From Flagellimonas sp. MMG031 (GTDB lineage Bacteria; Bacteroidota; Bacteroidia; Flavobacteriales; Flavobacteriaceae), in contig NZ_CP157804.1 in assembly GCF_040112705.1 (NCBI RefSeq), forward strand, positions 3,404,001 to 3,468,000: a DNA stretch of 64,000 nucleotides. The letters are read 5' to 3'. Every line of letters begins with the position of its first letter. Position 1 is the stretch's first letter. A program made the position numbers and the translations under genes. Below the pieces are notes generated by a model. The model searched no databases, was not told the DNA's origin, and saw only the letters and a program-made list of their open reading frames with translations. Below, piece after piece: positions 17,062-25,926 of the stretch.

Positions 17062-18300
17062 ATGAATGCTAAGGACTTACTTCAACTTACCGAAGAATTT
17101 GGTGCGCCATTGTATGTGTATGACGCTGATAAGATTACGTCCCAATACAAAAAACTGACCCACGCATTTAAAGGGGTGCCCCATTTAAAGTTGAACTATG
17201 CCGCCAAAGCGTTGAGCAATATCAGCATTCTCAGATTATTGAACAGTTTGGGCAGTGGTTTGGACACCGTATCCATACAAGAAGTAAAATTGGGGCTTTT
17301 GGCAGGCTTTAAGCCAGAGTCCATCATTTTCACTCCCAACGGGGTGTCTTTGGAAGAAATTGAAGAAGCTGCTGCGCTTGGGGTACAAGTCAACATCGAC
17401 AACCTATCCATTTTAGAGCAATTTGGCAGCAAGCATCCCGATATCCCGGTCTGTATCCGAATCAACCCTCATGTGATGGCGGGCGGAAATTCCAATATTT
17501 CTGTTGGCCATATCGATTCCAAATTTGGGATAAGCGTTCACCAAATACCACATTTGTTGCGCATTGTGGAACTCACCGACATGAACATTAACGGAATACA
17601 CATGCATACCGGCAGTGATATTTTGGATATCGATGTATTCCTGTACGCTTCGGAAATTCTCTTTGAAACGGCCAAAAACTTCAAGGACTTGGAGTTCATC
17701 GATTTTGGCAGCGGTTTTAAAGTGCCTTACAAAGAAGGGGACATACAGACCAACGTGGACGAGTTGGGCAAAAAACTGACCAAGAGATTCAACGAGTTTT
17801 GTAAGGAATACGGGCGGGAGCTCACCCTTGCTTTTGAGCCCGGTAAGTTCTTGGTGAGCGAAGCAGGCTTCTTTTTGGCCAAAGTGAATGTGGTGAAGCA
17901 AACCACATCCACGGTTTTTGCCAGTGTGGATTCAGGTTTCAACCATTTGATACGGCCCATGCTCTATGGGTCTACCCACGAAATTAGCAATATCTCCAAT
18001 CCAAACGGCAGGGAGCGCTATTATTCGGTGGTAGGATATATCTGTGAAACCGATACCTTCGGTAGCAACCGCAGGATCAATGAAATCACCGAAGGCGATA
18101 TTCTCTGCTTCAGAAATGCCGGCGCCTATTGCTTTACCATGGCTAGCAATTACAATTCGAGATATCGCCCCGCAGAGGTCCTTTGGCACAAAGGCAAGGG
18201 ACACCTCATCAGAAAACGGGAAACCTTCGACGACATCTTGGCCAATCAAGTGGATGTGAAGGATTTATTTGAGTCGCCCAAGACCCAAGCGGTAAAGTAA
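17062..18300 (+). CDS. lysA: diaminopimelate decarboxylase
   Basis: PLP enzyme that decarboxylates meso-diaminopimelate to lysine, the last step of lysine synthesis. The 412-residue protein is a fold III decarboxylase: the Schiff-base lysine in LNYAAKA, a glycine-rich DFGSGFKVPY and HTGSDI near the phosphate site, EPGKFLV, and the C-terminal CETDTF segment carrying the active-site cysteine. I start at ATG 17062 (MNAKDLLQL). A longer reading from 17038 would begin inside the -7 box at 17033-17040 and adds residues unlike the family. It is monocistronic. Confidence 0.95.
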   Translation: MNAKDLLQLTEEFGAPLYVYDADKITSQYKKLTHAFKGVPHLKLNYAAKALSNISILRLLNSLGSGLDTVSIQEVKLGLLAGFKPESIIFTPNGVSLEEIEEAAALGVQVNIDNLSILEQFGSKHPDIPVCIRINPHVMAGGNSNISVGHIDSKFGISVHQIPHLLRIVELTDMNINGIHMHTGSDILDIDVFLYASEILFETAKNFKDLEFIDFGSGFKVPYKEGDIQTNVDELGKKLTKRFNEFCKEYGRELTLAFEPGKFLVSEAGFFLAKVNVVKQTTSTVFASVDSGFNHLIRPMLYGSTHEISNISNPNGRERYYSVVGYICETDTFGSNRRINEITEGDILCFRNAGAYCFTMASNYNSRYRPAEVLWHKGKGHLIRKRETFDDILANQVDVKDLFESPKTQAVK

Positions 18301-18398
18301 GCACAAAGCTTTAGGGACTGTTAAAGACCATACTTTTTTGGCACAATTTTCGTTAGTTTTGTATCAACAGGACGACTTTAGTGTCAAAATCAAAGACT

Positions 18399-18914
18399 AT
18401 GCGCTCAATTTTTACCCAAATCAGTTTACTTTTTGTAGCAGTTATCGGCTTTAACGTACAGGCCCAAGACATTAATTGGATATCTTGGGAAGAAGCCGTG
18501 CAACTTTCCCAGACGGATGCCCAGCCCAAAAAAATCTTTGTGGATGTGTACACCGACTGGTGTGGATGGTGTAAAAAAATGGACAAGGATACGTTTCAAA
18601 ACCCACAGGTTTCCCAATATATGCAGGACAACTTTTATATGGTAAAAATGGATGCAGAGGGCAAAGACCCCATCCAATACCAAGGAAAGACCTTTAAGTT
18701 TGTACCCTCGGGAAGAAGGGGATACCACGAGCTGGCCGCAGCTTTATTGCAAGGCAAGATGAGCTACCCCACCGTTGTTTTTTTGGATGAAAATTTCAAT
18801 ATGTTGTCTCCCGTACCCGGATATCAAAAAGTAGAGCCCTTTATGCAGATTGCCAAGTATTTTGGCGACAATATCTACAAGGACAAGGATTGGCAAAGTT
18901 ATGCTGGGAAATAA
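18399..18914 (+). CDS. secreted thioredoxin-family protein
   Basis: A periplasmic thioredoxin-like protein of 171 residues. The signal peptide (about residues 1-23, ending NVQAQ) is followed by a thioredoxin fold with the redox motif WCGWCKKMD and a downstream cis-proline region MSYPTVVFLD. This is the thioredoxin_7-like group that supports disulfide exchange or c-type cytochrome maturation; the partner is unknown. A GTG at 18381 would add six residues (SKSKT) in frame. I prefer the ATG at 18399 because it gives a clean signal peptide. A -7 box TAGTTTTG lies at 18354-18361. Confidence 0.85.
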   Translation: MRSIFTQISLLFVAVIGFNVQAQDINWISWEEAVQLSQTDAQPKKIFVDVYTDWCGWCKKMDKDTFQNPQVSQYMQDNFYMVKMDAEGKDPIQYQGKTFKFVPSGRRGYHELAAALLQGKMSYPTVVFLDENFNMLSPVPGYQKVEPFMQIAKYFGDNIYKDKDWQSYAGK

Positions 18915-18926
18915 TGCCTTCCCAAA

Positions 18927-21221
18927 TTAGTTAGTACAGTTTCCGTTTATAATATTTTGTGCTGTGGGATTATATGCATTACCAACAGCGCCAAATGTAC
19001 CTCCAAGTCCATCATTAATCAAAAAGGCTTGGAGTTCGCAATAATTAGTAAGACTTACGTTATTGGATATTTGAATATCCCCAAATACACTTGTTAGATT
19101 TGAAAAACCAACACTTAGCAAGCTGGTGTTTTCTTTTATATTGATGTTTCCCCCAACGGTAATTAGACCTGCCAAACCATCCAACAATGAAGTTGCTTGA
19201 ATATTATCTATGGTTAAATCTCCATTTATCTGCGCTAAATTTTCCATTCCAGATAGGGATGTAAGGGTAGAGGTATCTGCTATGCGAGCATTGCCTCCCA
19301 CCAAGGTAAGATTCGCCAGAAATCCCATGTCCGAAGTACTATTGGAGCTGTAGGATAGATCTCCTTCTATAGCGGTTAGACTGTTGAGCAGACCGATGGA
19401 ACTAAGAGAACCATTAATATTTATCCTAAAATCGCCCATTACTGTCTCAAGTCCGTCAAACCCGGATATAGATACCAATAAATCGTTGTTTTGAATTTGA
19501 ATACCACTACAAGTGGTTATACTAGAAAAACCCTGAACCGAAGTAAGTTGATTGTTTCCACTTATCCTAATCAGACCTGACACTAGCGATAAATCGTTAA
19601 ACCCGTTGATTTCGGTAATAGCAGTACCAGTTATACCAAAATACCCTTGTACAGATTCCAAACTTTGTATAGCTGCCAAGTCTTGCAACAAAACTTCATT
19701 AAGAATTGAAAAATCTCCAACAATATTTCGCAAACTTTGAAGACCCATCAGACTTGTAATTGCGTTTTCTTGTATCGTAATATTGCCATCGATTTCCGTT
19801 AAGCTGGGAAAACCAGCCAAACTGGCAAGTGCTTCATTTCTAACTATCCTTACACCACCTCCAAGTGATGTCACATTTGATAATCCCTGAATGTTCTGAA
19901 TCAAATCATTGCTGAAAATTTCAAGTGCTCCACCGATAACCGTTAGGTTGCCCAATCCATTGATTTCAGTAAACAAGTCATTCATACCAATCAATAAATC
20001 TCCTCCAACTGACGTAATACCGACTAAACCGTTTAAGTTTTCTAGTTGATCATTGTTATAAATTGCCAGAAAATTGCCCACAGTTTCCAATGAACTCAAT
20101 GCGTCCAAATTTGTAATGTCTGAGACAATACCAGTATTATCCCCAATCGTCAAACTCCCAGTAATTTCCAAGAAATTATTGGAACCAAAATCATCAACCT
20201 CTTGTTGGGTCAATAAAACAATATCTCCATCATAGATAGTGCTGACCTCTAATGTTGTAAATGAGATTTCTTGACCATATCCAGTGCCAGCGTCATTGGT
20301 GGCATAAGCCCTCACGTAATATTGGGTGTTGGGTGTCAAGTCCTGAAGGGTAATTTCAAAATCTCCTATTCCTGAACCAAAGGAGGTATTATTATCTTCT
20401 ATAGTAGGATTTGGATCGGTGCTCCAGCAAACACCCCGTGCTGTAATATCAGCACCTCCATCAGACGAGATAACTCCGCCACTTATTGCTGAAATTTGAC
20501 CTATTTCAGTAATTTCTTTGGTTGTAACGGATGGTAAAGATGGATTTGTTGTGAATTGAACCTCATTACCATAAGAAACCCCTTCAGAATTTACTACATA
20601 AGCTCTAATTGAATACGTGGTGTTAGGCAAAAGCCCACTTAACTCACTAACAAACTCATCCGCGCCTTGCCCATTTTCGGTTATATCGTCTTCTATTGTT
20701 GGATTGCCATTCGTGTTCCAACATATTCCTTTGGAAATAATAGTAGTTCCGCCATCATCAGAAATAAGACCTCCACTTACAGCAGAACTGTCGGTTATAT
20801 CGGTTACATCCTTTGTAGAAACAGCTGCCAGGGATACGTTGGTGGTAAAGGTTTTTTCGTCCCCGTAGGCAGTTCCTTCGGAATTTGTTGCGTAAGCCCT
20901 AAAATAATACTGTGTAGCACTTTCTAAATCGGATAAGGCAGCACTGAACTCCCCGTCACCTGTTCCATCGGTTGTTTTATTACCGGAAATAGTAGGATTT
21001 GAGTTTGTTCCCCAAGCAATACCTCTTGCTGTAATTGTTGCTCCACCATCATTGGTGATATTGCCTCCAACTCGGGCAGAATTATTGGTAATGGAGCTAG
21101 CCGCAATTGTGGTCACAGATGGCAAGTTAACTTCAACTGGCTCCTCACCACTTCCAGAATCACTTCCACAAGAAAATAATAGAAATAGAGAAAAAAGGGA
21201 AAAGGCAACTTTTCTGAACAT
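18927..21221 (-). CDS. large surface lipoprotein with three fibronectin-like repeats and an LRR-like (receptor L) domain
   Basis: A 764-residue lipoprotein: signal peptide with lipobox LLFSC (Cys18), then a Gly/Ser/Glu linker. Residues of about 34-322 form three near-identical repeats of roughly 95 residues, each with SGG(x)I(S/T)DDGG, a (A/C)WxTxxNPTI motif, and YYxRAYxxNxEGxxYGxE. These resemble fibronectin III-type modules. The rest (about 335-764) is built of roughly 20-24-residue units with the pattern LxGLxxLxxIxGxLxIxxN, like receptor L/leucine-rich repeats. No type IX sorting tail is present. It probably binds a polymer or another cell at the outer surface. It is monocistronic and AT-richer than its neighbours. 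Confidence 0.82.
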   Translation of the reverse strand: MFRKVAFSLFSLFLLFSCGSDSGSGEEPVEVNLPSVTTIAASSITNNSARVGGNITNDGGATITARGIAWGTNSNPTISGNKTTDGTGDGEFSAALSDLESATQYYFRAYATNSEGTAYGDEKTFTTNVSLAAVSTKDVTDITDSSAVSGGLISDDGGTTIISKGICWNTNGNPTIEDDITENGQGADEFVSELSGLLPNTTYSIRAYVVNSEGVSYGNEVQFTTNPSLPSVTTKEITEIGQISAISGGVISSDGGADITARGVCWSTDPNPTIEDNNTSFGSGIGDFEITLQDLTPNTQYYVRAYATNDAGTGYGQEISFTTLEVSTIYDGDIVLLTQQEVDDFGSNNFLEITGSLTIGDNTGIVSDITNLDALSSLETVGNFLAIYNNDQLENLNGLVGITSVGGDLLIGMNDLFTEINGLGNLTVIGGALEIFSNDLIQNIQGLSNVTSLGGGVRIVRNEALASLAGFPSLTEIDGNITIQENAITSLMGLQSLRNIVGDFSILNEVLLQDLAAIQSLESVQGYFGITGTAITEINGFNDLSLVSGLIRISGNNQLTSVQGFSSITTCSGIQIQNNDLLVSISGFDGLETVMGDFRININGSLSSIGLLNSLTAIEGDLSYSSNSTSDMGFLANLTLVGGNARIADTSTLTSLSGMENLAQINGDLTIDNIQATSLLDGLAGLITVGGNINIKENTSLLSVGFSNLTSVFGDIQISNNVSLTNYCELQAFLINDGLGGTFGAVGNAYNPTAQNIINGNCTN

Positions 21222-21222
21222 A

Positions 21223-21257
21223 GTATAAGTGAGGTTGATTATTCACCTCAAGTATAC
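21223..21257 (-). promoter_or_regulatory. 5'-leader hairpin of the surface lipoprotein
   Basis: The 35 bases before the ATG can fold into a hairpin: GTATA and TGAGGT pair with ACCTCA and TATAC across a two-by-two internal loop, with a nine-base terminal loop. It ends one base from the start codon. A partial -7 box TAGGTTTC lies just upstream. Hence it would be the 5' end of the mRNA. Confidence 0.4.
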
Positions 21258-21314
21258 GAAACCTATATCAGAAAAAAGCTACAATTGAAAAAAAACCGAA
21301 TAAATTAACTTTTA

Positions 21315-22787
21315 CTATCTGCTATAATTAGGACTCTCCTTTGTAATGGTTACGTTGTGCGGATGGCTCTCGTGGATACCGCTTGAAGTTATCTTCACAA
21401 AGCGTGCATTGTTTTTCAAGGCTTCAATATCCTTTGCGCCACAATAGCCCATACCAGCACGAAGACCACCGATAAACTGGTGCATACTTTCCACCAATTC
21501 CCCTTTGTAAGGTACACGGCCTACAATGCCTTCGGGCACCAATTTTTTGATATCGTCCTCTACATCCTGGAAATATCTGTCCTTACTACCTTGCTTCATG
21601 GCCTCAACAGAACCCATTCCTCGGTACGATTTGAATTTACGTCCTTCATAAATAATCGTTTCCCCGGGAGATTCTTTGGTACCTGCCAACAGCGAACCTA
21701 ACATTACCGTATCAGCTCCTGCCGCCAAGGCTTTGGGAATATCCCCAGTGTAGCGGATTCCACCATCGGCAATTACAGGAATACCGGTGCCTTTTAAGGC
21801 TGCTGCTACTTCCAAAACCGCGGAAAATTGCGGGAATCCTACACCTGCCACAACGCGTGTGGTACAGATGGAACCGGGCCCGATACCGACCTTTACGGCA
21901 TCAGCTCCAGCCTCCACCAAGTATTTGGCTGCTTCAGCGGTGGCAATATTTCCAACGACCACATCCAATTCTGGATAGGCCTCTTTCACCGATTTCAAAA
22001 TGCTCACCACACCTTTGGTGTGTCCATGCGCAGTGTCAATAATAATGGCATCCACCCCAGCTTTCACCAAGGCACCTGCCCGCTCCACCGCATCGGCGGT
22101 TACCCCAATGGCTGCTGCCACGCGCAAACGACCGTATTGATCCTTGTTGGCAATCGGTTTTTGGGTGAGTTTGGTGATATCCCTGAACGTAATCAAGCCG
22201 ATAAGTTCCTCCTTATCGTTGACCACGGGCAATTTTTCTATTTTATTTTCTTGGAGAATCACCTCCGCTTGCTGCAAGGAAGTTCCCTCGCCCACAGTCA
22301 CCAAGTTCTCGGAAGTCATAACCTCCGCTATGGGCCTGTCATCATTTTTTTCAAAACGGAGATCGCGGTTGGTGACAATTCCGATCAGTTTTTTATTGTC
22401 GTCCACAATCGGGATTCCGCCAATACTGTGTTCCCTCATGCTGGCTTTTGCATCACGGACCACGGAGTCCAACGGAAGCGTCACAGGATCCATGATCATA
22501 CCACTTTCGGCCCGCTTTACTTTACGGACCTTCAAAGCTTGCTGCTCAATGGTCATGTTCTTGTGTAGAACTCCAATCCCACCTTCCCTAGCCATGGCAA
22601 TGGCCATACGGGATTCGGTCACCGTATCCATGGCCGCAGAAACAATGGGCACATTGATGGTGATATTTTTGGTAAATTTTGATTGAATATTGACTTCTCG
22701 GGGAAGTACTTCGGAGTAAGCAGGCACAAGAAGAACATCATCGTAAGTAAGTCCTTCGCCAACAATTTTGTTTTGGTGAGCTTCCAT
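21315..22787 (-). CDS. guaB: inosine-5'-monophosphate dehydrogenase
   Basis: Oxidises IMP to XMP with NAD, the committed step of GMP synthesis. The 490-residue protein has the TIM-barrel halves separated by two CBS domains (about residues 95-205, with [22 protein letters not shown] and [19 protein letters not shown]). The catalytic loop [15 protein letters not shown] supplies the active-site cysteine, and [11 protein letters not shown] lies near the C-terminus. Its start ATG 22787 has a TATATTTG -7 box just upstream. It is monocistronic, without guaA nearby. Confidence 0.98.
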   Translation of the reverse strand: MEAHQNKIVGEGLTYDDVLLVPAYSEVLPREVNIQSKFTKNITINVPIVSAAMDTVTESRMAIAMAREGGIGVLHKNMTIEQQALKVRKVKRAESGMIMDPVTLPLDSVVRDAKASMREHSIGGIPIVDDNKKLIGIVTNRDLRFEKNDDRPIAEVMTSENLVTVGEGTSLQQAEVILQENKIEKLPVVNDKEELIGLITFRDITKLTQKPIANKDQYGRLRVAAAIGVTADAVERAGALVKAGVDAIIIDTAHGHTKGVVSILKSVKEAYPELDVVVGNIATAEAAKYLVEAGADAVKVGIGPGSICTTRVVAGVGFPQFSAVLEVAAALKGTGIPVIADGGIRYTGDIPKALAAGADTVMLGSLLAGTKESPGETIIYEGRKFKSYRGMGSVEAMKQGSKDRYFQDVEDDIKKLVPEGIVGRVPYKGELVESMHQFIGGLRAGMGYCGAKDIEALKNNARFVKITSSGIHESHPHNVTITKESPNYSR

Positions 22788-22810
22788 TGCAATTACGGAT
22801 TAATTGCGTG

Positions 22811-22818
22811 CAAATATA
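22811..22818 (-). promoter_or_regulatory. guaB -7 box
   Basis: TATATTTG on the minus strand, an exact TAnnTTTG, is about 24 bases before the guaB ATG. An ATTG lies 23 bases further upstream, so the -33 element is near-consensus at best. Confidence 0.55.
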
Positions 22819-22872
22819 CCACTATTTTATTGGATTGTCACCAATCCCGCTAAAAGTGAAGCACAAAAGAAA

Positions 22873-23373
22873 TTAAACCATACGTTTTTCTCCTCTCCAA
22901 CACTGAACCAAAACCAAAATTGCGGCAGTTGAGTAGGTCACGGTCATTAAGATGCCCGAAAACACCACGATATATTTAAACCAACCAATACCCGACCACA
23001 TCAAATAGATACCACCAAACGTTAGTATGACGGATAGGAAGGGTTCGAGGGTCAAAAACAGTTTTAGTTTTTTCGGGGCTTTGGTCAACCAAACCAATCC
23101 ACCCAACAAGAAAAATATCAGGGACATGGAAAGGATATGCGTATGGATTACCGTAAGCATCTCACGATTGCCTTTTTTAAACTTCATGACTTCGGCTTCC
23201 ATATCATCCTCGTTGCCCAAATAATTTTCCTGTACCCCCAATGGGGTGGTTGCTTCAGTTTCCTGCACAAAAAGCAGGCCTGTATAATAACCCACCGAAA
23301 GCACCACAACAAAAACAGCGACAAATAAGCGTAGTTCTTTGGGTAGGGCTGGTAGTACACCATTGTAATTCAT
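22873..23373 (-). CDS. four-helix inner-membrane protein of unknown function
   Basis: A 166-residue integral membrane protein with four predicted hydrophobic helices (about 16-38, 75-99, 107-128 and 132-155). The second helix carries an H-x-H pair (IHTHIL), which could bind a metal or heme; that is inference. I start at ATG 23373 (MNYNGVLPAL). The ATG-like longer form from 23400 would begin inside the -7 box. It is divergent from the FecA-like receptor and shares its palindromic regulatory region, which suggests joint control and a possible role in iron or heme handling. Confidence 0.75.
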   Translation of the reverse strand: MNYNGVLPALPKELRLFVAVFVVVLSVGYYTGLLFVQETEATTPLGVQENYLGNEDDMEAEVMKFKKGNREMLTVIHTHILSMSLIFFLLGGLVWLTKAPKKLKLFLTLEPFLSVILTFGGIYLMWSGIGWFKYIVVFSGILMTVTYSTAAILVLVQCWRGEKRMV

Positions 23374-23397
23374 GTGAAAAACCTTTTTTTGATACGC

Positions 23398-23430
23398 CAA
23401 AGATATTCATTTAGAATTAATCTAAATAAA
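23398..23430 (-). promoter_or_regulatory. promoter with overlapping palindrome for the four-helix membrane protein
   Basis: A minus-strand -7 box TATCTTTG (23398-23405) sits 21 bases from a TTTA in the -33 position. Between them lies the perfect palindrome ATTTAGA-ATTAA-TCTAAAT at 23409-23427. A repressor bound there would cover the core promoter. Confidence 0.55.
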
Positions 23431-23554
23431 TTAAAGGATAACTACATCATCGTCAGCAGTAAAGTAAAACCAACCCAACTTTTATCGCTAAAAGAGATTA
23501 CAGCAGCAGTAAGGACATTCAACCAAAATGGCATCCCACCCCAATCTAACAATA

Positions 23555-23636
23555 TTTATTTATTCTAAATAAAGTTTGTTTTCTCCACAAGACCTCATAC
23601 ATTTGCCGACCAAAACTACCGCTTATTTAAAATAAG
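23555..23636 (+). promoter_or_regulatory. TonB receptor promoter flanked by palindromes
   Basis: TTTG (23575-23578), 19 bases, TACATTTG (23598-23605) is an exact Bacteroidota promoter. Directly upstream lies TTTATTTA-TTC-TAAATAAA (23555-23573), a perfect 8-bp inverted repeat. Downstream lies CTTATT-TAA-AATAAG (23622-23636). The half-site TCTAAATAAA is shared with the divergent promoter palindrome. This pattern suggests a metal-responsive operator; the regulator is not identified. Confidence 0.65.
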
Positions 23637-23650
23637 TCTTAATTAACGTT

Positions 23651-25873
23651 ATGCGCAGATTATCCCTTACCATTGCACTATTGAGTTGTCTAACTTTTTT
23701 TGGGCAACAAAACCCGATTTCAACCGATTCATCAACCATCCAATTGAGCGAAGTAGTCCTTTCCGCCAAGGTTATTTTCGGAAGCAAGTTTGTCGCCAAA
23801 AACCGGACTGGCTCATCGTACTACCTTTCTCCAGAGGAAATCAAAAAGTTTAATTATACCGATATCAACCGCACCCTACGTTCTGTGCCCGGTGTCAATA
23901 TTTATGAAGAAGATGGATTTGGCCTAAGGCCCAACATCAGTTTGCGGGGAACTTCTCCTGAAAGAAGCTCGAAGATCACATTGATGGAAGATGGCGTACT
24001 CATCGCCCCAGCCCCATACAGTGCTCCATCGGCCTATTATTTCCCTACCATAGCCCGTATGCAGGCCGTGGAAATTCTGAAAGGAAGCAGTCAAGTACAA
24101 TACGGTCCATACACTACTGGCGGAGCCATCAATATGATTTCCACTGAAGTTCCGGATGATTTTGGCATATTTTTAAACAGTAGCTACGGAAGTTTCCAAA
24201 GTGGCCGTATCCATGCACAACTGGGGGATACCCAGAAAAATTTTGGTTATGCCGTGGAATACCTCAACTACAATTCCAACGGATTCAAAAATCTTGAAAA
24301 TGGGGAAAATACCGGTTTTGATAAAAATGACCTCGTGGCCAAATTTAAAATCAATACCAATCCCGAGGCTCCTTTGGGGCAAGAGTTTGAAGTGAAATTC
24401 CAGTATTCGGATGAAACTTCCAATGAAACCTATCTTGGTTTGACCCAGGAAGATTTTGATGCAGATCCTTTCCGTCGTTATGCAGGCTCCCAAAACGACC
24501 AAATGAATACGGAACATTTTCAGGTGATGGGAACCCATGCCCTAAAGTTTAGTGACCAATTCCGAATCACAACCATTGGGTATTACAACGATTTTAGCCG
24601 CAATTGGTACAAGGTCGACTTCGTGACCGTTGATGGGGAACGCCAAGGAATCGGAAACATATTTGGCGACCCTACCACTTTTGATAGCTACATTGATTTG
24701 GTGACAGGTGCTGTTGACAGTGATGGAGACGATTTCCTCAATGCCCGCAATAACAATCGTGATTATCTATCCACCGGAGTTCAGACCAAATTGGACTACC
24801 ACTGGAACGGTGAGAACACGTACCATGATTTGGAAATTGGATTGCGCTACCATTATGACGAAGAGGACCGCTTTCAATGGATAGACGATTATGCTATGGT
24901 GAACGGCAATATGCAATTGGTCAATGCTGGTATTCCCGGAACCAATGCCAACCGAATCAGTAGTGCGAGGGCCTTTGCCTCTTATGCGATGTACAAAGTG
25001 AAGATCAACGATTTGACCCTGACCCCTGGGCTTCGTTACGAGAATATCTCTTTGGAGCGATTGGACTATGGCACGGATGATATCTCCCGTGAAGGCACGG
25101 ATATTTCTGAGCGACAAAACAAGGTCGATGTCTTTATCCCAGGTATTGGGTTCAATTATAATTTTGATAAACTATCCGTATTTGGTGGAGTTCACAAAGG
25201 GTTCTCCCCACCTAGCAATCAACCTGGTGAAAATCCCGAAGAAAGTATCAATTACGAATTGGGAAGCCGCTTTTCTTTTGCTGGAATCTCTGGGGAACTG
25301 GTCGGTTTTTACAATGATTATAGCAATCTTTTGGGTAGCGACCTTGCTGCTACCGGGGGAACGGGTTCCTTGGACCAATTCAACGCTGGAGAAGTAAAAG
25401 TTCAAGGTATTGAAGTATTGCTCAACTACAATTTCTTGGAGAACAACCCCAATTTACAACTTCCCTTAACCTTTGGCTATACCTTGACCGATACGGAGTT
25501 TTTAAACAGTTTTGGTAGTGAAAATGATATTTGGGGCGAAGTGAATTCCGGTGATGAGCTTCCTTATATTGCAAAGCATCAGTTCAATGCTGCCCTATCC
25601 CTTGAGCATCAAAATTTTGAAATCAACCTCAGCGGAAGGTACAATGGTGCGTTTAGAACTTTGGCAGGCAGTGGCCCTATTCCGGCCGATGAAAAAGTGG
25701 CCTCCAACTTTATTGTGGACCTTGGTGGACGATACCGATTCAACAAGCATTTGGCCCTCACTGCGAATGCCATCAACTTATTGGATGAAACCTATGCGGT
25801 GGCCAGGGTTCCCGCAGGGCTACGACCAGGACATCCCTTCGGGATTTACGCAGGTATCGAACTTCGATATTAA
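23651..25873 (+). CDS. TonB-dependent outer-membrane receptor, FecA-like
   Basis: Outer-membrane transporter for a ferric siderophore or similar complex, powered by TonB. The 740 residues comprise a signal peptide (1-19), a TonB-box-like segment (IQLSEVVLSA), a plug domain (VPGVNIYEEDGFGLRPNISLRGTSP, about 72-180, with the typical GAINMIS) and a C-terminal beta barrel ending with an aromatic residue (ELRY). It lacks the N-terminal signalling domain that FecA uses to talk to FecR. No SusD partner is adjacent, which favours iron over glycans. Substrate specificity is not provable here. Confidence 0.9.
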   Translation: MRRLSLTIALLSCLTFFGQQNPISTDSSTIQLSEVVLSAKVIFGSKFVAKNRTGSSYYLSPEEIKKFNYTDINRTLRSVPGVNIYEEDGFGLRPNISLRGTSPERSSKITLMEDGVLIAPAPYSAPSAYYFPTIARMQAVEILKGSSQVQYGPYTTGGAINMISTEVPDDFGIFLNSSYGSFQSGRIHAQLGDTQKNFGYAVEYLNYNSNGFKNLENGENTGFDKNDLVAKFKINTNPEAPLGQEFEVKFQYSDETSNETYLGLTQEDFDADPFRRYAGSQNDQMNTEHFQVMGTHALKFSDQFRITTIGYYNDFSRNWYKVDFVTVDGERQGIGNIFGDPTTFDSYIDLVTGAVDSDGDDFLNARNNNRDYLSTGVQTKLDYHWNGENTYHDLEIGLRYHYDEEDRFQWIDDYAMVNGNMQLVNAGIPGTNANRISSARAFASYAMYKVKINDLTLTPGLRYENISLERLDYGTDDISREGTDISERQNKVDVFIPGIGFNYNFDKLSVFGGVHKGFSPPSNQPGENPEESINYELGSRFSFAGISGELVGFYNDYSNLLGSDLAATGGTGSLDQFNAGEVKVQGIEVLLNYNFLENNPNLQLPLTFGYTLTDTEFLNSFGSENDIWGEVNSGDELPYIAKHQFNAALSLEHQNFEINLSGRYNGAFRTLAGSGPIPADEKVASNFIVDLGGRYRFNKHLALTANAINLLDETYAVARVPAGLRPGHPFGIYAGIELRY

Positions 25874-25897
25874 TAGTTGTTCGTAAAAAAAGTAGAT

Positions 25898-25926
25898 AAA
25901 GGCACTCTTCGGGGTGCCTTTTTTTA
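25898..25926 (+). terminator. terminator of the TonB receptor gene
   Basis: A 10-bp stem (one G-T pair) closes a C(TTCG)G tetraloop and is followed by seven T at 25919-25925. It also has an A-run on its left, so it may act in both directions between the receptor and HMG-CoA lyase genes. Confidence 0.9.

Noticed and set aside
21828..22568. 246-codon open frame opposite guaB
   Set aside because: It lies fully in the conserved guaB coding region on the other strand, with His/Cys-rich, non-protein-like composition.
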